Below are positions 14,723-26,853 of a stretch of 64,000 nucleotides of DNA, in pieces. Numbering within the stretch: position 1 is the stretch's first letter; each line of letters begins with the position of its first letter. The position numbers were made by a program, and so were the translations under genes. This DNA comes from Salvia splendens (Eukaryota > Streptophyta > Magnoliopsida > Lamiales > Lamiaceae). The DNA lies in the NCBI RefSeq assembly GCF_004379255.2, contig NC_056042.1, positions 16,229,901-16,293,900 of the forward strand, written 5' to 3'. A model generated the notes under the pieces. That model searched no databases. It was given only the letters and a program-made list of their open reading frames with translations, and was not told the origin of the DNA.

Positions 14723-15537
14723 GGGGGGGGTTCCTACTGCCTTCAGTATTTGCTACCCGTGATCACTTCACCCTAGGCGAATTGTGGCAGCTCTCTCTTT
14801 TTTTTTTCAATATATGTGGAAAGTGGTTCCACTTTAAGGCTTATAACTCGCATTTTTAGAGGGCTTTCGTGTTTGGCTCTAAGTATGGGCTTTTCTCTCA
14901 TACTCACCTCATCTATCCTGACTAGGAGGTACTAACGGGATGGTTAGGTTTTCCAGCATAGTCCTATCTCCCCTCAATTTCCCTCACCTTCAGCTCAAGA
15001 CGGTTGAGTTTAAGCCCAATCCAAACAACATAAAACTAGACCTAACAAAACAAAACAAAAGCACAAACACAAAGACTACACATATATACATACATCTACC
15101 TGGCCATTGCGTCCCCCCTCTCACTTCACAAGTGTCTGCCCTCAGATAAGCTGTGAAGTGGAAAAGGTAATGGCCAGTACGATGGCACACAGACAACAGA
15201 CAGCAAAACTAAACAAAAACCTTCTCACACTATACACTATGGAATAGGCTAAGTGAGAGAGGTTTTATCACCTATACAGAGATCAACAAAACATAACCAC
15301 AAACACATATATACAAACATCACGCACACTTAGACATGCAATGGGCTAAGTGTGAGCTAACATGCATGCGACATAGAAAACAAAACAAACAAACAAAGAA
15401 AACATGCTCCAAAGAAACAAACCCTTAACTTCTCACACTTAGACTATGGAATAGGCTAAGTGTTTTGAAGTGGGGTTTGCGCACAAACACAAATTATACT
15501 ACCTAAACAAACGCAACTTTAACAACAATACGAAAAG
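13750..15537 (-). other. 3' non-coding region of the Athila-type element
   Basis: No ORF of the element is supported here. It holds a long T run (about 14691-14718), a direct repeat (GTGGCTTCGCCACCCTTATT at about 14367 and 14475), and three CACTTAG...CTAAGTG-type hairpins (about 15223, 15325, 15435). Four CTGRYCAG motifs lie here or at its edge (14304, 14350, 14588, 15787). Open frames on the plus strand are low-complexity by-products. Confidence 0.6.
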
Positions 15538-18520
15538 TTAAAAGAAAAACTGAAACGTAAAAAGAAAAACTAACTTGGTCAGTAGGGGGGGTCTATCGGA
15601 GTCTCCTGCTCCTTCGTGGGGGGCAGGTGGTGCAGGTCGTTCTATCGGTTGGTCCTCCGGTTGGTCTGTCTCCATTCCAGCTTGGTGTTCATCATCCTTT
15701 GCCGGCTCCTCGGCAGTTGCCAGCACCTCGGCTTTCTCTTCCTCTTGCTCCATCACTACGGTCTCTGGGACTTGTGGTTCAACATCCTGGCCAGCATGGC
15801 CGCTTGTTCCTGTAGCTTGTTCTTTTTCTTCGGCTGGTCACTTTCTTCCAACAAACACAATCTATCACGGATGCCATCCGGCCCATCTCCGTGATCAATC
15901 GATGATTTTCCTCTCCCAAGTAGTCACTAACGTCTCCATAGCGTCTTGCTTTTGAGCCAATGTCTCCTGCTCTGCAGATCTCTCCAACATCCTTTCCATA
16001 ACTGCCGCTAGCTTGACATCTCTGCTTTCAATTGCTTATTCTCTCCTCTCTAACTTCATCCATTCCTTCTCCATTCTGGCTTGACGCTGTTCCTGGTCCG
16101 ATGCCAATCCGATCATGGCTGCCCTTATCTCTGCCTGCTTCCCTCCGCTATCTTCTCCATAGCTTTTTCCATCCCCTCTTGTCTCTGGTCGTGTGCCGGT
16201 GCTTCATGAGCTGCTGCAACCGAGCAGTGGGGTGTAGCTTCCTCTCCCATCGCGTAGAAGTGTGGCACGCCTTGCCTCATGTAGACCGCATTCGTCCGGA
16301 CGAATAGGGGGGTATCAAACAATCCTGGGGCGTCCACCATCGTCAAGGGGGTTAAGTCTTCGTCCTCTGAAACGGTGACATTGTTTCTCACAAAGATTCC
16401 CAATATATGGCAGAGGGAAATATTCCGTGCTGGGTGGGTAGCGATGAGGTGACATGTGTATGCAGTCCAGAACCCTAAGTGCAACTTCTTGCCTCTCTTG
16501 GCACACCACATAAGATACAATTCCGTCATCGATGTCCGGACTGCCGAATTCGACTGTCCTAAAAGGTTGTAACCCAAGAAGAGTTGAACCAGGCGTAGAT
16601 TAGGATCGTTGAGATGGATAGATCGGGAGATAGTGGACTGAAACTGTCCTGCCCCGGGGTGAGTAAGTTCTTCCCAAGCTACCTGGGGCTCAAAGTCCAC
16701 ATGCCTGCGGGGAATCCCCCGCTCCCTATCTCTCCACTCGGGCCCTATGGCCTCCTCCAAACTGCATATCCCTAGCCGAACAGTCCATTCAATCAAATTC
16801 ATCCTAATCTCTCCTCCAAATACTCTGAAACTGATGCACTCTACATCCAAATCCGTTGTGACCTTGAATCGAAAGGTCGCGAAAAATTCCTTGGCCAAAT
16901 CGACCGGAACATTCAAATTCTCATTCCTTAACAGCCATTCAAAACCCAATTCGTGGAAAAGGGCGAGAAACGATTCCCGAACCTTCAATTCATACTAACG
17001 AGGGGAGATGAATTACCTTTCCACACTTAACCTTCTTGCCTTTTGCGTTCTTGGTGCGATAGATGGATTGGAGCTCCTTGGAGTCAAAAAATTGCATCCC
17101 CTCCACCACGTCATCTGTGAGCTCCACCGTCCAACGCTTATATCGGAGTGGTTCTGCAGGTGGATGCAATAGTTCCCGATGATCGTTAGGGAGTTGCTGC
17201 TCCTTGTACTCCTCATCTTCCATGGTCGTATCGCTATCGGATTCAGATTCTTCACTGATCTCATATTCACTGTCACTCTGTGTTTGCCGGTTTGATGGGG
17301 TCCTCTGTCAGCCTCAGTGATCACGATGCTTGTGTTCACGGTACGCGGTTTTTTTGGTACTCGGCTTGTTCTTCACAACGGCTTTTCCTTTCCTTTTCTT
17401 TCTCGCTGATATTGTGCTTCTTCCTCCTGAGCAGTAGGCTGTGCAGGTTCACCCCCTGCCTTCGTTGGAGTGGCTTGTTCTTCCTCGCTCTCGATCTCTA
17501 CTGGGTTCTCAGCCGTGTTTGTCTTGGCCTTGCTGGCTGCTCTTTTGCCCCAGGCATCGCTGAGATACCCGCGTCTTCAGGACCAATTGCCGCTTCACTG
17601 GGTGGGGTTTTAAGACGGGAGGCGCCACAGTTTCCGGCACTTGAGTGTCTACGGTTGGTCTCCCCTCCTCTACTTGCATTCGATCATCCCCTGCTTCCAC
17701 TTGGGTATCAACTGCTCTGCCCCTTTTTCTTCACTCTGTTCTTCCCTCTCCTCTTCCCCTACTGACTGGGATGCCTATCCTTCGGTATGGGTTTCTGTAA
17801 AAGCTTGTTCATTCCTCTCCTACTAGCCCTCGATGCGAGGTCTAGACCCTCAGCCATTAGAGCAGTATCTTCCCTGCGATTCACCTCCTCCACTATTGAT
17901 TCAAACTCGTTTCCGTCATGAGGCCGCGCTTTTGGGCCGACTTATTCAGGTCGATCTCCTCCCTAATTACTTCTTGGTGAACCGCTTCCACTTCTGGCGT
18001 CTCCTCAATTCCTTTCTCCCCCTTCCTGGTCTTGTTGCTCCCTTCTCAGCCTTTCCGCTCTTTCTTCCTCATCAGAGGCATAATAAGCCGCAATGGCCTC
18101 GAGATCCTCAAGTTCGGCTTCCTGGGTCGTCGGAAAAAATTCTTCCGTCTCTGTCATTTCGGCTTCCAGTTGAGGGGTTGCTTTCCTGTGGGAATCAATC
18201 GACGGAATCGGCAATGTAGATGAAATAGGGGTCAAGGGTTGCGTAGTGGTTACTGGCATGGTTGCCAGGTATGAGTTGCTCCGGCTCCGCTTCCCTTGCC
18301 CTCTACCTTGGTTAAAATACTCTAACTCCGCTGCCCAATTCCTATTCGGATCCTGCAATCGGAGAAACTCCGTCATTGCATCCAGAGAGACCATCGGCGG
18401 GGCTTGTTGTGTTGGCGCGGGACGTTGTGGGTTTAGTTGTGGTGGTATTTCGAGGTTTCTTTCCTCACTGACCTTCTTTGAGGGCGGTTTGATTTTGGTA
18501 GCAAATGCTTTCTTCCCCAT
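15538..18520 (-). pseudogene. Third ORF of the Athila-type element, with Athila ORF-1-like domain
   Basis: Lies downstream of integrase in the position often called env-like. It probably starts at 18520 (MGKKAFATKIKPPSKK, strongly basic). The first block (18005-18520) is Gln/Pro-rich, then Glu-rich. After a degraded stretch (about 17280-18000) coding resumes at 16990-17223 and 16125-16988. The latter has HELGFEWLLRNENLNVPVDL, EFFATFRFKV and ISFRVFGGEIRMNLIEW, resembling the ATHILA ORF-1 family. The last part (15538-15756) is Glu/Pro-rich. At least three frame breaks. I see no signal peptide or clear membrane segment, so an envelope role is unsupported; the function is unknown. Confidence 0.65.
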
Positions 18521-19249
18521 GGCTGAAATTAGGGCTTGTTAAACAGTGGAATTTGGTCCTTGATATCTGGGAGAAAATGGAAGAAAATGAGGGTTTGTGA
18601 TTTACGCTTTTCTTGAGAGAGTATGGGATAATATCTCTTGAGAAAGGGAAATTTGAAAATGAGGGTTTGTGAGGGATAAAGTTTGGGACGGTCGTTTAAT
18701 TTAGCGAGAGATAGCAGTTGCAGGTGGTTGCAACCGGCTATAGGGAGTTGCCGGTCGCGACGCTTGGACAGAAGGCGGTTAGGAATGCTGGCCCCTGATT
18801 GGCTATCGCGTCTACTCTCTTCTGTTCCACGCCACTCCCCAGCCGCTGCCACCCTGCCAAAAGCTGCATAAGTCTTAATTCAAATTTCGTCTTTTCTCTA
18901 TACCTACCTAATAAGGGAAATAATTCAAATGGGCTCTAAATTAGAATTGAAATAGCACCAAATAGGTAGTCTCTTGGTCAATGTGTACTCAAATTAAATT
19001 TAGGCCCGAAAATATTTTTTGGATTTTCTTAGGATTATCTGACATGCAAAGACTAATTACGTATTTACAATATTTACACCTTTCTTGGGTAATTTGGAAT
19101 CCTACTTGGCCAGTATACGCAGAAAATTATCAAAAAGGAACTAGCCATGTGGAATTCCAAATTCACATCTTACTGATCAGTATGAAACCGATGTAAGTGT
19201 TTGCAGTGGAATTTCATCCACTACAACCCACTTCGCTATTCTCCCTGAA

Positions 19250-20698
19250 TATTTTCAACCTATGTCCCATTTACTATGAAAGGTTCCGAGTTAGGAAACT
19301 CCCTGAAATTTCTACTGCTCCATTGGATCTGAGTGCAGTTATGATGTAAGGTCCTGTCCATTTGGACTTGAGTTTCCCTGGCATAAGCTTCATCTTGACT
19401 GGAAGAGTAGTACTTTCTGGCCAACGTGGAGCTCCTTAGTTCTCAGATTTCGATCATGCCACAGTTTGGTTCGCTCCTTGTACCACATGGCTGAGTCGAA
19501 TGACTCCAATCTAAGTTCCTCAAGCTCCTGCAGCTGCAGCTTCCTTTCCTCTTCGCAGGCTGTAGCATCCATATTCACTTTCTGTACTGCCCAGTATGCT
19601 CGATGTTCGATCCCAACCGGTAAATGGCACATCTTCCCAAAAATGATCCGGTAAGGGGACATGCCTATGGGGGTTTTGTAGGCTGTTCGATACGCCCAGA
19701 GAGCATCCTCTAACCTCACACTCCAGTCTTTCCTCGAAGTGTTCACAGTCTTCTCCAAAATCTTCTTTATCTCACGGTTAGAGATCTCCGCTTGACCATT
19801 GGCTTGCGGATGGTACGGGCTGGAAAGTCTATGGTGCACACCGTATTTCTTCATTAAGGCTTCAATTGTGCGATTACAGAAGTGTGTACCTTGATCTGAT
19901 ATGATCGCCCTTGGAACTACCGAACCGGCTGAAGATATGACTCTTAAGAACTTGGCCACCTCCTTTGCTTCACACGTACTTGTGGCCTTGGCTTCTACCC
20001 ATTTGGAGACGTAATCTACCGCGACTAGGATATACAGATTGCCATAGGACGAAGGAAAAGGCCCCATGAAATCCATTCCCCATATGTCGAATAGCTCGCA
20101 AAACTATTATAGGAACCTGCGGCATTTCATCCCGGGCAGATATTCCACCGGTCAGTTGGCAACGCTCGCAACTTCTGCAGAACTCGTACGCATCTTTGTT
20201 GAGTGTTGGCCAATAAAAACCGCTATCCATAATCTTCCTTGCCGTCTTCTTGGATCCGAAATGTCCTCCGCATGCTAACGAATGGCAGTGGGTTAGAACA
20301 TCCCGCTGCTCCCAGTCAGGAATGCACCTTCTTATCACTTGATCGGATCCTACCCTCCATAGGTAGGGGTCGTCCCAAAAGTAGTATTTTGCTTCACTCT
20401 TGATCTTCATTCTTTGTGCCTTGGTAACACTTGGTGCTTCTGGAAGTTCTCCAGTTACTAGGTAGTTAGCCAGGTCCGCATACCATGGCTCCTGCCCTAC
20501 CTTCTCCTTTCCTTTTGCTGTATCATTCTGACCAGTAAGTTTGTACACTACTTCCCAATCAATTTTCCTGGGCACAAAAATCACCTCAAATAAATGTTCC
20601 TCTGGAAACTTATCATGCACTCCGTCACTGTTTCCATCTTGCATTATTCTGCTCAAATGGTCTGCCACCTTGTTCTCGACTCCTCTCTTATCTTCCAC
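19250..20698 (-). pseudogene. Athila-type integrase, frameshifted
   Basis: The N-terminal part (19970-20698) has the HHCC zinc-binding region (HCHSLACGGHFG ... CRSCERCQ). The core (19390-20076) is in a shifted frame and keeps the DDE residues: [17 protein letters not shown] and NGQAEISN. After [10 protein letters not shown] the C-terminal part continues in another frame (about 19390-19270; MPGKLKSKWTGPYII). At least two frame changes make it inactive. Its job would be joining cDNA ends to host DNA. Confidence 0.85.
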
Positions 20699-20701
20699 CT
20701 C

Positions 20702-22672
20702 TCAATCAAATTCTTGTAACAAGAGTACCCATCGGATCAAGCGTGGTTTGGATTCCTTCTTGGCAATCAGATACTTAATGGCTGCATGGTCAGTATATAC
20801 TATGACCTTGGATCCCAACAAATACGGCCGGAACTTCTCGAAAGAATACACCACTGCCAGCATCTCTTTTTCAGTGGTATCGTAATTCCGCTGGGCTTGA
20901 TTCAAAGTCTTGGACGCATAAAAAATTACGTACCTCTTCCCATCGATCTTCTGACCCAGCACGGCCCCTACCGCAAAGTCGCTGGCGTCGCACATTACTT
21001 CGAAAGGATGGTCCCAGTCAGGAGCCCGTATGATAGGTGCGGATATCAGCTTTTCCTTGAGAAGATTGAAAGCAGCCTTGCATTGCTCATCAAAAACGAA
21101 CTCCACGTCATTTTGAAGTAGCCTGGTAAGGGGTTGGGCGATTTTGGAGAAATCCTTAATAAATCGTCGATAAAATCCGGCATGCCCCAAAAAACCCCTA
21201 ATCCCCTTCTGATCAGTAGGAAACGGTAATTTAGATATAACGTCCACCTTTGCTCGATCTACCTGGATTCCCTTTTCCGAGACCACGTGTCCCAGAACAA
21301 TCCCTTCGGTGACCATAAAATGGCACTTCTCAAAGTTCAAAACCAAACTCTTCGCTTGACATCTCTCAAGAACTTTATCCAAATGATGAAGGCAAGAATC
21401 GAACGAGTCTCCGTAGACCGTAAAGTCATCCATGAATATCTCTATGCAATCCTCAATCAAATCAGAAAATATGCTCATCATGCAGCGTTGAAACGTACCT
21501 GGAGCGTTGCATAGGCCGAAAGGCATGCGCCGGTATGCATAAGTTCCAAATGGGCAAGTGAAGGTGGTCTTATCCTGGTCTTCAGGATCCACGTAGATTT
21601 GGAAATATCCGCTGTACCCATCCAAGAAGCAAAAGTACTTCTTCCCAGCGAGTCGCTCCAACATCTGGTCGATAAAAGGCAGAGGGAAGTGATCCTTCCT
21701 TGTTGCATTGTTCAGCTTGCGGTAATCGATGCACATTCGCCAACCCGTGACTAGCCTCGTTGGAATCAGCTCATTCCTCTCATTTTGGACGACTTGGATT
21801 CCCGACTTCTTTGGAACCATGTGGATTGGGCTGACCCACTCACTGTCTGGCACTGAATAGATAATCCCTAGCGACAACAACTTCAAGATTTCCTTCAATA
21901 TTTCCTCTCGCATGTTAGGGTTTACTTTCCTTTGGGCATCTCGATGTGCCCTTGCTCCATCTTCCAGCCTAATATGGTGCATGCAGACGTCGGGGCTAAT
22001 TCCAACTAAATCTGTAAGACTCCATCCAATCGCCTTCTTGTTCTTGCTCAGCACGGTCAGTAGCCTAGCTTCTTGTTCCTTCGTAAGGCTGCTGCTGATG
22101 ATCACTGGATAGGAGTCCTCACCTCCGAGGAAGGCATACTTCAAATTCGAGGGTAACTTCTTCAGCTCAACTTGGGGTGGAAGTGTGTCTTCGGTTAGGG
22201 GGTTTTTCTCGGACTCTTTCCCTTTTTCTAAATCTCCTTCTGATGGTTCTTCTATACTGACTGGTAGCTGAGCCCCTGCGGCTCCTATGAACTCCGACTT
22301 TTGACAAAAATCCTTGATTGCTCCTTCAATTTCTTCATCGGTCAACCCCTGGCTACTGATCAGATCACACCATGCAGCAGCTTCTACGTCAGCCTGTTCA
22401 TATACATCTAAAGCCTGGAGTCTCTCCTGCAATAGTTCGGTCTCAAGAAAATCTTGGACTAAAGGGTCAATCACATCAACATAGCATAGATTTTCAGAAT
22501 CAATAGGTTTCTTCATGGCATCATTGATATCAAAAGTAAATTTCTCTCCATGGAAATCAATGCAAATTGTCCCCTCAGCCATATCCACGATCGTCTTGGC
22601 CGTTCTCAAAAATGGTCTTCCTAACAAGACTCCACTAGACTCCCTCGCTTCATGCTCACTCATTTTGATCAC
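20702..22672 (-). pseudogene. Athila-type reverse transcriptase and RNase H
   Basis: This is the longest intact frame in the element (656 codons). RT motifs are in order: [53 protein letters not shown] and the catalytic FMDDF. The connection domain follows, then RNase H with [28 protein letters not shown] and [11 protein letters not shown]. It ends at a stop right after LLLQEFD; homologous coding resumes directly in the same frame (EVEDKRGVENKVADHLSR), so a single premature stop separates it from the integrase. Confidence 0.9.
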
Positions 22673-23448
22673 ATAAAATCAGCAGGGTATGTAAAATCAT
22701 GCACTCTAACTAATACATCCTCTAAAACTCCCTCCGGACTTATGCATGACCTATCAGCCAGTTGGATCAATACTCTAGTACTTGACAGCCTCACTCCCTT
22801 CAACCGGTTATAGATAGACAATGGCATGACATTTATAGATGCCCCCAAATCACACATTGCATGTTCGACCTTCACATCTCCAACAGTTATTGGTAAGGTA
22901 AACATACCTGGGTCGGCTCTCTTGGGTGGTAACGTCTCTTGCACTATTGCTGACGCTATCCCTTCCACCATAATCTTGCCATCTTTCTGGGCTCTCCCGG
23001 CTATGAAATCCTTTATGAATTTCCCAAGGGAGGGTAGTTTCACGGCTTGGAGAAATGGTATGGTGACATCCAACTTCCCAAAAATCGACAAATAGTCAAC
23101 CGGGTTCTCTTTCTTCCTCTTTGTAACAAATCGGAATGGGAATGGTTTCTCCCCTTTTTTCTCATCTACTTGTCCCTTAGCAACCTTCTTGGAGTCTTTC
23201 CGGGGTAGTTCCTGAGTCTGAGCTTCCATTCTGGGCTCTTCCTCTCGATGAGGTTCCTTTCTGGTCAGTAGGGTTTCGGGTTCATCTCCTGCAATTGGTG
23301 TAGCATCCAAGAAGAATGGATCCTGCATCTGAGGCATAGGCCTCCCTAGTTCTTCCGCTGAAACGGTATCGCCTCCTATCTTCGTTCCGTTAGATCCTCC
23401 ACTAGGTCGTTTGGGTTGAGGCGCGTCATAAGTAGTTCCTGACCTCAC
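22669..23448 (-). pseudogene. Athila-type gag C-terminus and aspartic protease
   Basis: Contains VDYLSIFGKLDVTIPFLQAV and then the protease region AMCDLGASINVMPLSIYNRL, where the D-L-G-A motif marks the catalytic aspartate in this lineage. The frame ends at PADFM; downstream coding resumes in another frame ([20 protein letters not shown]), consistent with loss of one T in a T run near 22672. Its product would cut the gag-pol polyprotein. Confidence 0.8.
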
Positions 23449-23719
23449 GTAACCTTACTCACATTTGCCTTTTCGGGTATTTGGACTGTAGATGGTAGTT
23501 TCCCTGCATTTCCCTTCAAATCACCCACCGAACTGGCCAGTTGGGCTAACTGCCTATTCATCATATCCATGTTCGCCTTATGTTTCTTTCTGGGCATTTT
23601 GCATCCCCTGCACGACCTCGTTATGGGATTGCAATTCTCCTTTGATGCTCTGTTGTGACGCTAGCATTTCACCCATCATGTCCTCAACGGACCTCCTTGG
23701 CCTGTTCGGATTTTGGAAA

Positions 23720-25254
23720 TTATTCGGCCCTTGTGTTGGTAGTTCTGGAAGTTTTGCTGGCCTTGATTAGGCGGGTATTGGTTATACTGGGCAGGAGGGA
23801 CGTACTGATCTTGAGGATATTGATTCTGGTGCTGGGCTTGAAACTGATTTTGGTTCTGATGGTGTTGGGGTGCATGATTTGGCTGATTTTGGAAACTGTG
23901 GAAGTTTCTCTGGTGGGGTGGTACATAAACAGGATTCGGGTTTTGGCTTTGTGGGCTTTGATTTTGGGTTTGTTGGTTTCTTCCTGACCAGTTGGGCTGG
24001 TAGTCTGGTTTGCTAGTCCACGGTTAGGGTTTTGGTTTGGATTGGGGTTATACTGGTTTTTGTCCTTAGTTCTGATTTTGGCCCCCGTCTCCCCATCGAA
24101 AGTTTGGATGATCCCTCCATGGTGCATCCCGTTGTCTACCCTGAATCCAATGCCCACTGGAATTGAAGTACCCCGCAGCATTGACCTGTTCCATATTCAC
24201 GTAGTCACTAGGCTGTTCAATAGTTCGGTCCTTGATTTCCCTGTTCTGCACCTTTGTAATTCCCAGCTGGGGGAGGTGGTGGGGTGCTCTTCTCGATCGC
24301 ACTCAGAAGTGACTTCTTCAGCTCATCCATCTTCAAGTCCATTTTCTGCTCCAGTTTATTTTCCTGATCAGTAGACAAGACAACAGCAGCCCGCTCTCGG
24401 TTGTATCCTTCCCTTGAATGGTCATACTCTTTCTTTGCATTCAGTAGCTTCCTTAGGACTCTCTTCGCTTCGCTGACCCGTAATTGTGTGAAGCTTCCTC
24501 CTGACGATGAATTTGCTAGATCCTTGGTTACCGCGTTCATACCTTCGTAGAAAGTATGATGCACTTCAATGTCCGCCATGCGATGGTTGGGACATGATTC
24601 CAAAAGACCCATGTATCTTGCCCAATAATCGCTCAAGGGTTCATCATATCCTTGCTTCACATTAGTTATTTCCCTTTTCAGCGCGCTTGTCTTTGATGAC
24701 GGGAAAAACTCGCCTAGGAATGCTGACTTGAAATCGGCCCAAGTCTCAATGGAGTTGGGGGGCAGGCGCATGAACCAGGTGTTGGCTTCCCCTTTGAGCA
24801 CAAATGGCAAGGCCTTCAACCTATAATCATCCTCATTCGCTCCTGCTGGTCTCCTCTGCGCCCTACAAATTTTACAAAACTCATGCAGAAACTCATACGG
24901 CCCTTCATAGCTCTTCCCACAGTATGTAGGCAGAATCGCGATCACATGAGGCTTCACATCGCAGGCGGTTTGCCCTGGAGTGACGACTATGGCTTGCGAT
25001 GGTTCTCCCTCGGTATGCGCATTAAGGGTACCGATCTCTGGATCCTCATCTCCGTTGGCGGCCATCAGAACTGGAATGCCTTCCAACAGTGGTATCTCCT
25101 CTGGTATTGGTCCTTCTATGTTGTATTGCTCTTCGTCGCTACTCGAACCTAAGTCAGATAAAGCCGTCGACAACCCGGATCGAGTGGTTACGAGTATCGA
25201 TCCTCGCTGAAGTATCTTCGGCCTCCACTGGTCAGGAGCCGAACTGCTTCTCAT
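23720..25254 (-). pseudogene. Athila-type gag (capsid) ORF, frameshifted
   Basis: The likely start is the Met at 25254 (MRSSSAPDQWRP); the frame is open 63 bases further up, but that part is hydrophobic and unlike gag. The retrotransposon-gag domain spans roughly the middle: PHVIAILPTYCGKSYEGPYE, ALPFVLKGEANTWFMRL, FLGEFFPSSKTSALKREI and YWARYMGLLESCPNHRM are typical. The first frame stops at 24217. Gag-like coding continues in other frames (24066-24302 and 23720-24181), so at least two frame changes are present. The Asn/Gln/Pro-rich tail is usual for the C-terminal part of this gag. Gag would form the virus-like particle. Confidence 0.8.
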
Positions 25255-25343
25255 AAACTGAAAAGAAAGAAAAAAAAGAAAGGTTATGCACAATATATAC
25301 ACCGAAGTATCACTCACAGTAATTGCAAATAACGCTATCCATC

Positions 25344-25360
25344 CCCCGGCAACGGCGCCA
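25344..25360 (-). promoter_or_regulatory. Primer binding site, tRNA-Asp type
   Basis: The plus strand reads CCCCGGCAACGGCGCCA, identical to the acceptor end (with CCA) of plant tRNA-Asp(GUC). It lies two bases inside the 5' LTR. The minus-strand element RNA would therefore pair with tRNA-Asp to prime reverse transcription. tRNA-Asp priming is known for Athila/Tat-type elements. Confidence 0.85.
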
Positions 25361-25362
25361 TT

Positions 25363-26853
25363 TGAAAGGACCTAAGGTGCGTAGGTGTCGTTCAAGCAAG
25401 GATATATCCTACTGATCAGGATAGAAATCCTAACTAAGCCTAGACCCTGGTTTCAAAAATTTCTCAACCCACTCCTACTGATCAGTATAGTGGTGGTAAG
25501 GGTCGAATCCCACAGAGATGGTGCGTTCTTAAACTACCGCGGTGACAATCGGAAGATTTGGTTAGCTACCACGCTGGGTTGAGTTTCTTACCTAGGCTGG
25601 AACTTAAAGGAGGTGTTCTATTGGTCAGACGGTAAGGAAAACATTTGGAATGTAACTGTGTACGTGGAATGGGGGGACAATTTTGTAACAGAAAATATTT
25701 GGAAGGTACGGGTTTCTATTTCGGGCTAAACAGAATATTCAGAGTGTAGTGAAAGTTTTGTGACTGGGCTGACAGGGCTTAACTAAAAGTGAAGACAAAA
25801 GCAAAAGCATCTTGAAAAGGAAGTGGTCCCCTCCAATTGAAATAGACATCATCTTCTTCAACAAACACTTCCAAAATTCAGATAACAACTCAGATTCAAC
25901 ACGGAAAAACTCAGATTAACAACTCACAAACACAGATCCAAAACTAAGAAATCAAATCCGAAATCAAACACTGAAACTGGACTTCTGCATACTGGTCAAC
26001 ATGAAAGAACGATTCAGAAATTAAAACTAAGCTTTGCATGCAACGACCTACTTTCCGATCAAACAGTACTTGTTTATCTATCCTAAAGAAATTTGTTACG
26101 TAAACGGAATTGAGAGAATCAGCACTTTAAACACCGAGAAACTTTAGATCTAAGCTTAACTAGGCAAGGGAATAAAGAAACACCACAATAACCGAAACGG
26201 AAATCAACTTCATAGCATAAACACGTTCGGATCTTCAACAAAGTATTTCAAAAACAGAAAATATCCAAAGGTAAACAAGATCCAACGTAAGGAAAGCGAG
26301 AAATTTAAAACTACGAAAGCAAAGTAAAAGTGTTTTGCCACTCCGGGCGATGAGACTCTAAACTACGATCTTGCTAGCTGGAATGGACGATGACTGGAAG
26401 TCTGGGAACATTTGAACGTCAAGTGATCATGGCTACGGCGAGGCAAGAAGCGGGACACGGCTGAAAAACTGAAGCTACCGAGAGAAATTTCTACCTAAAG
26501 ATGGTGTGTTGAATGAGTGAATGTTGTATCCTCCCCTCTTTCTCTCCAATTTAGCTTCCTTTTATAGGGAGGCTACCCTTGATTTTAGGGGTAAATCCTC
26601 GTTGCAATTTGACTTCTTTGCCCTAATTGTGGGTAATCCGTCCCAGCTATCCGTCTTCTCCATCTCAAGCCGTTTTAGCACGAATACTGATCAGTATGAG
26701 ATCATGCTGGCGCCTTCTTCACCTAAAAACATTCCGAAACTTCCCTACTGGCTAGAATGCTTAACCTGCACACTTTAAACAACTGTTTTGCAAATATAAT
26801 CAATTAAGCACATCATACTGACCCGTAACCAAGGCCTAGAATACGACTTATCA
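25363..26853 (-). repeat. 5' LTR of the Athila-type element
   Basis: Homologous along its whole length to 12277-13749. In element orientation it begins TGATAAGTCG and ends CCTTTCA. It contains three copies of CTGATCAG (25412, 25478, 26687). Its right border abuts Copia sequence. Confidence 0.9.

Larger units (their letters stand above)
12277..26853 (-). mobile_element. Athila-type Ty3/gypsy LTR retrotransposon (14.6 kb)
   Basis: Two LTRs of about 1.48 kb (12277-13749 and 25363-26853) bound the element. In element orientation both start TGATAAGTCG and end CCTTTCA. Transcription runs right to left: 5' LTR, tRNA-Asp primer site, gag, protease, reverse transcriptase-RNase H, integrase, then a third ORF carrying an Athila ORF-1-like domain, then a long 3' non-coding part and the 3' LTR. 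This order, the large size and the GAGGACAAGC...GTAAGTGTGAG segment before the 3' LTR fit the Athila lineage. All ORFs carry lesions and the LTRs differ by scattered substitutions and small indels, so it is old. No matching target duplication is seen: the left flank is CATAG, the right flank ATATC. Confidence 0.92.

Noticed and set aside
15538..15756. C-terminal hydrophobic run (LVFLFTFQFFF) as an envelope membrane anchor
   Set aside because: It comes from the T-rich end of the frame beyond the conserved part, is short, and has no accompanying signal peptide.
15575..18542. Plus-strand ORFs of 90-160 residues across 15.6-18.5 kb
   Set aside because: They lie antisense to the third ORF of the Athila element, whose minus-strand frames have the recognisable domain.
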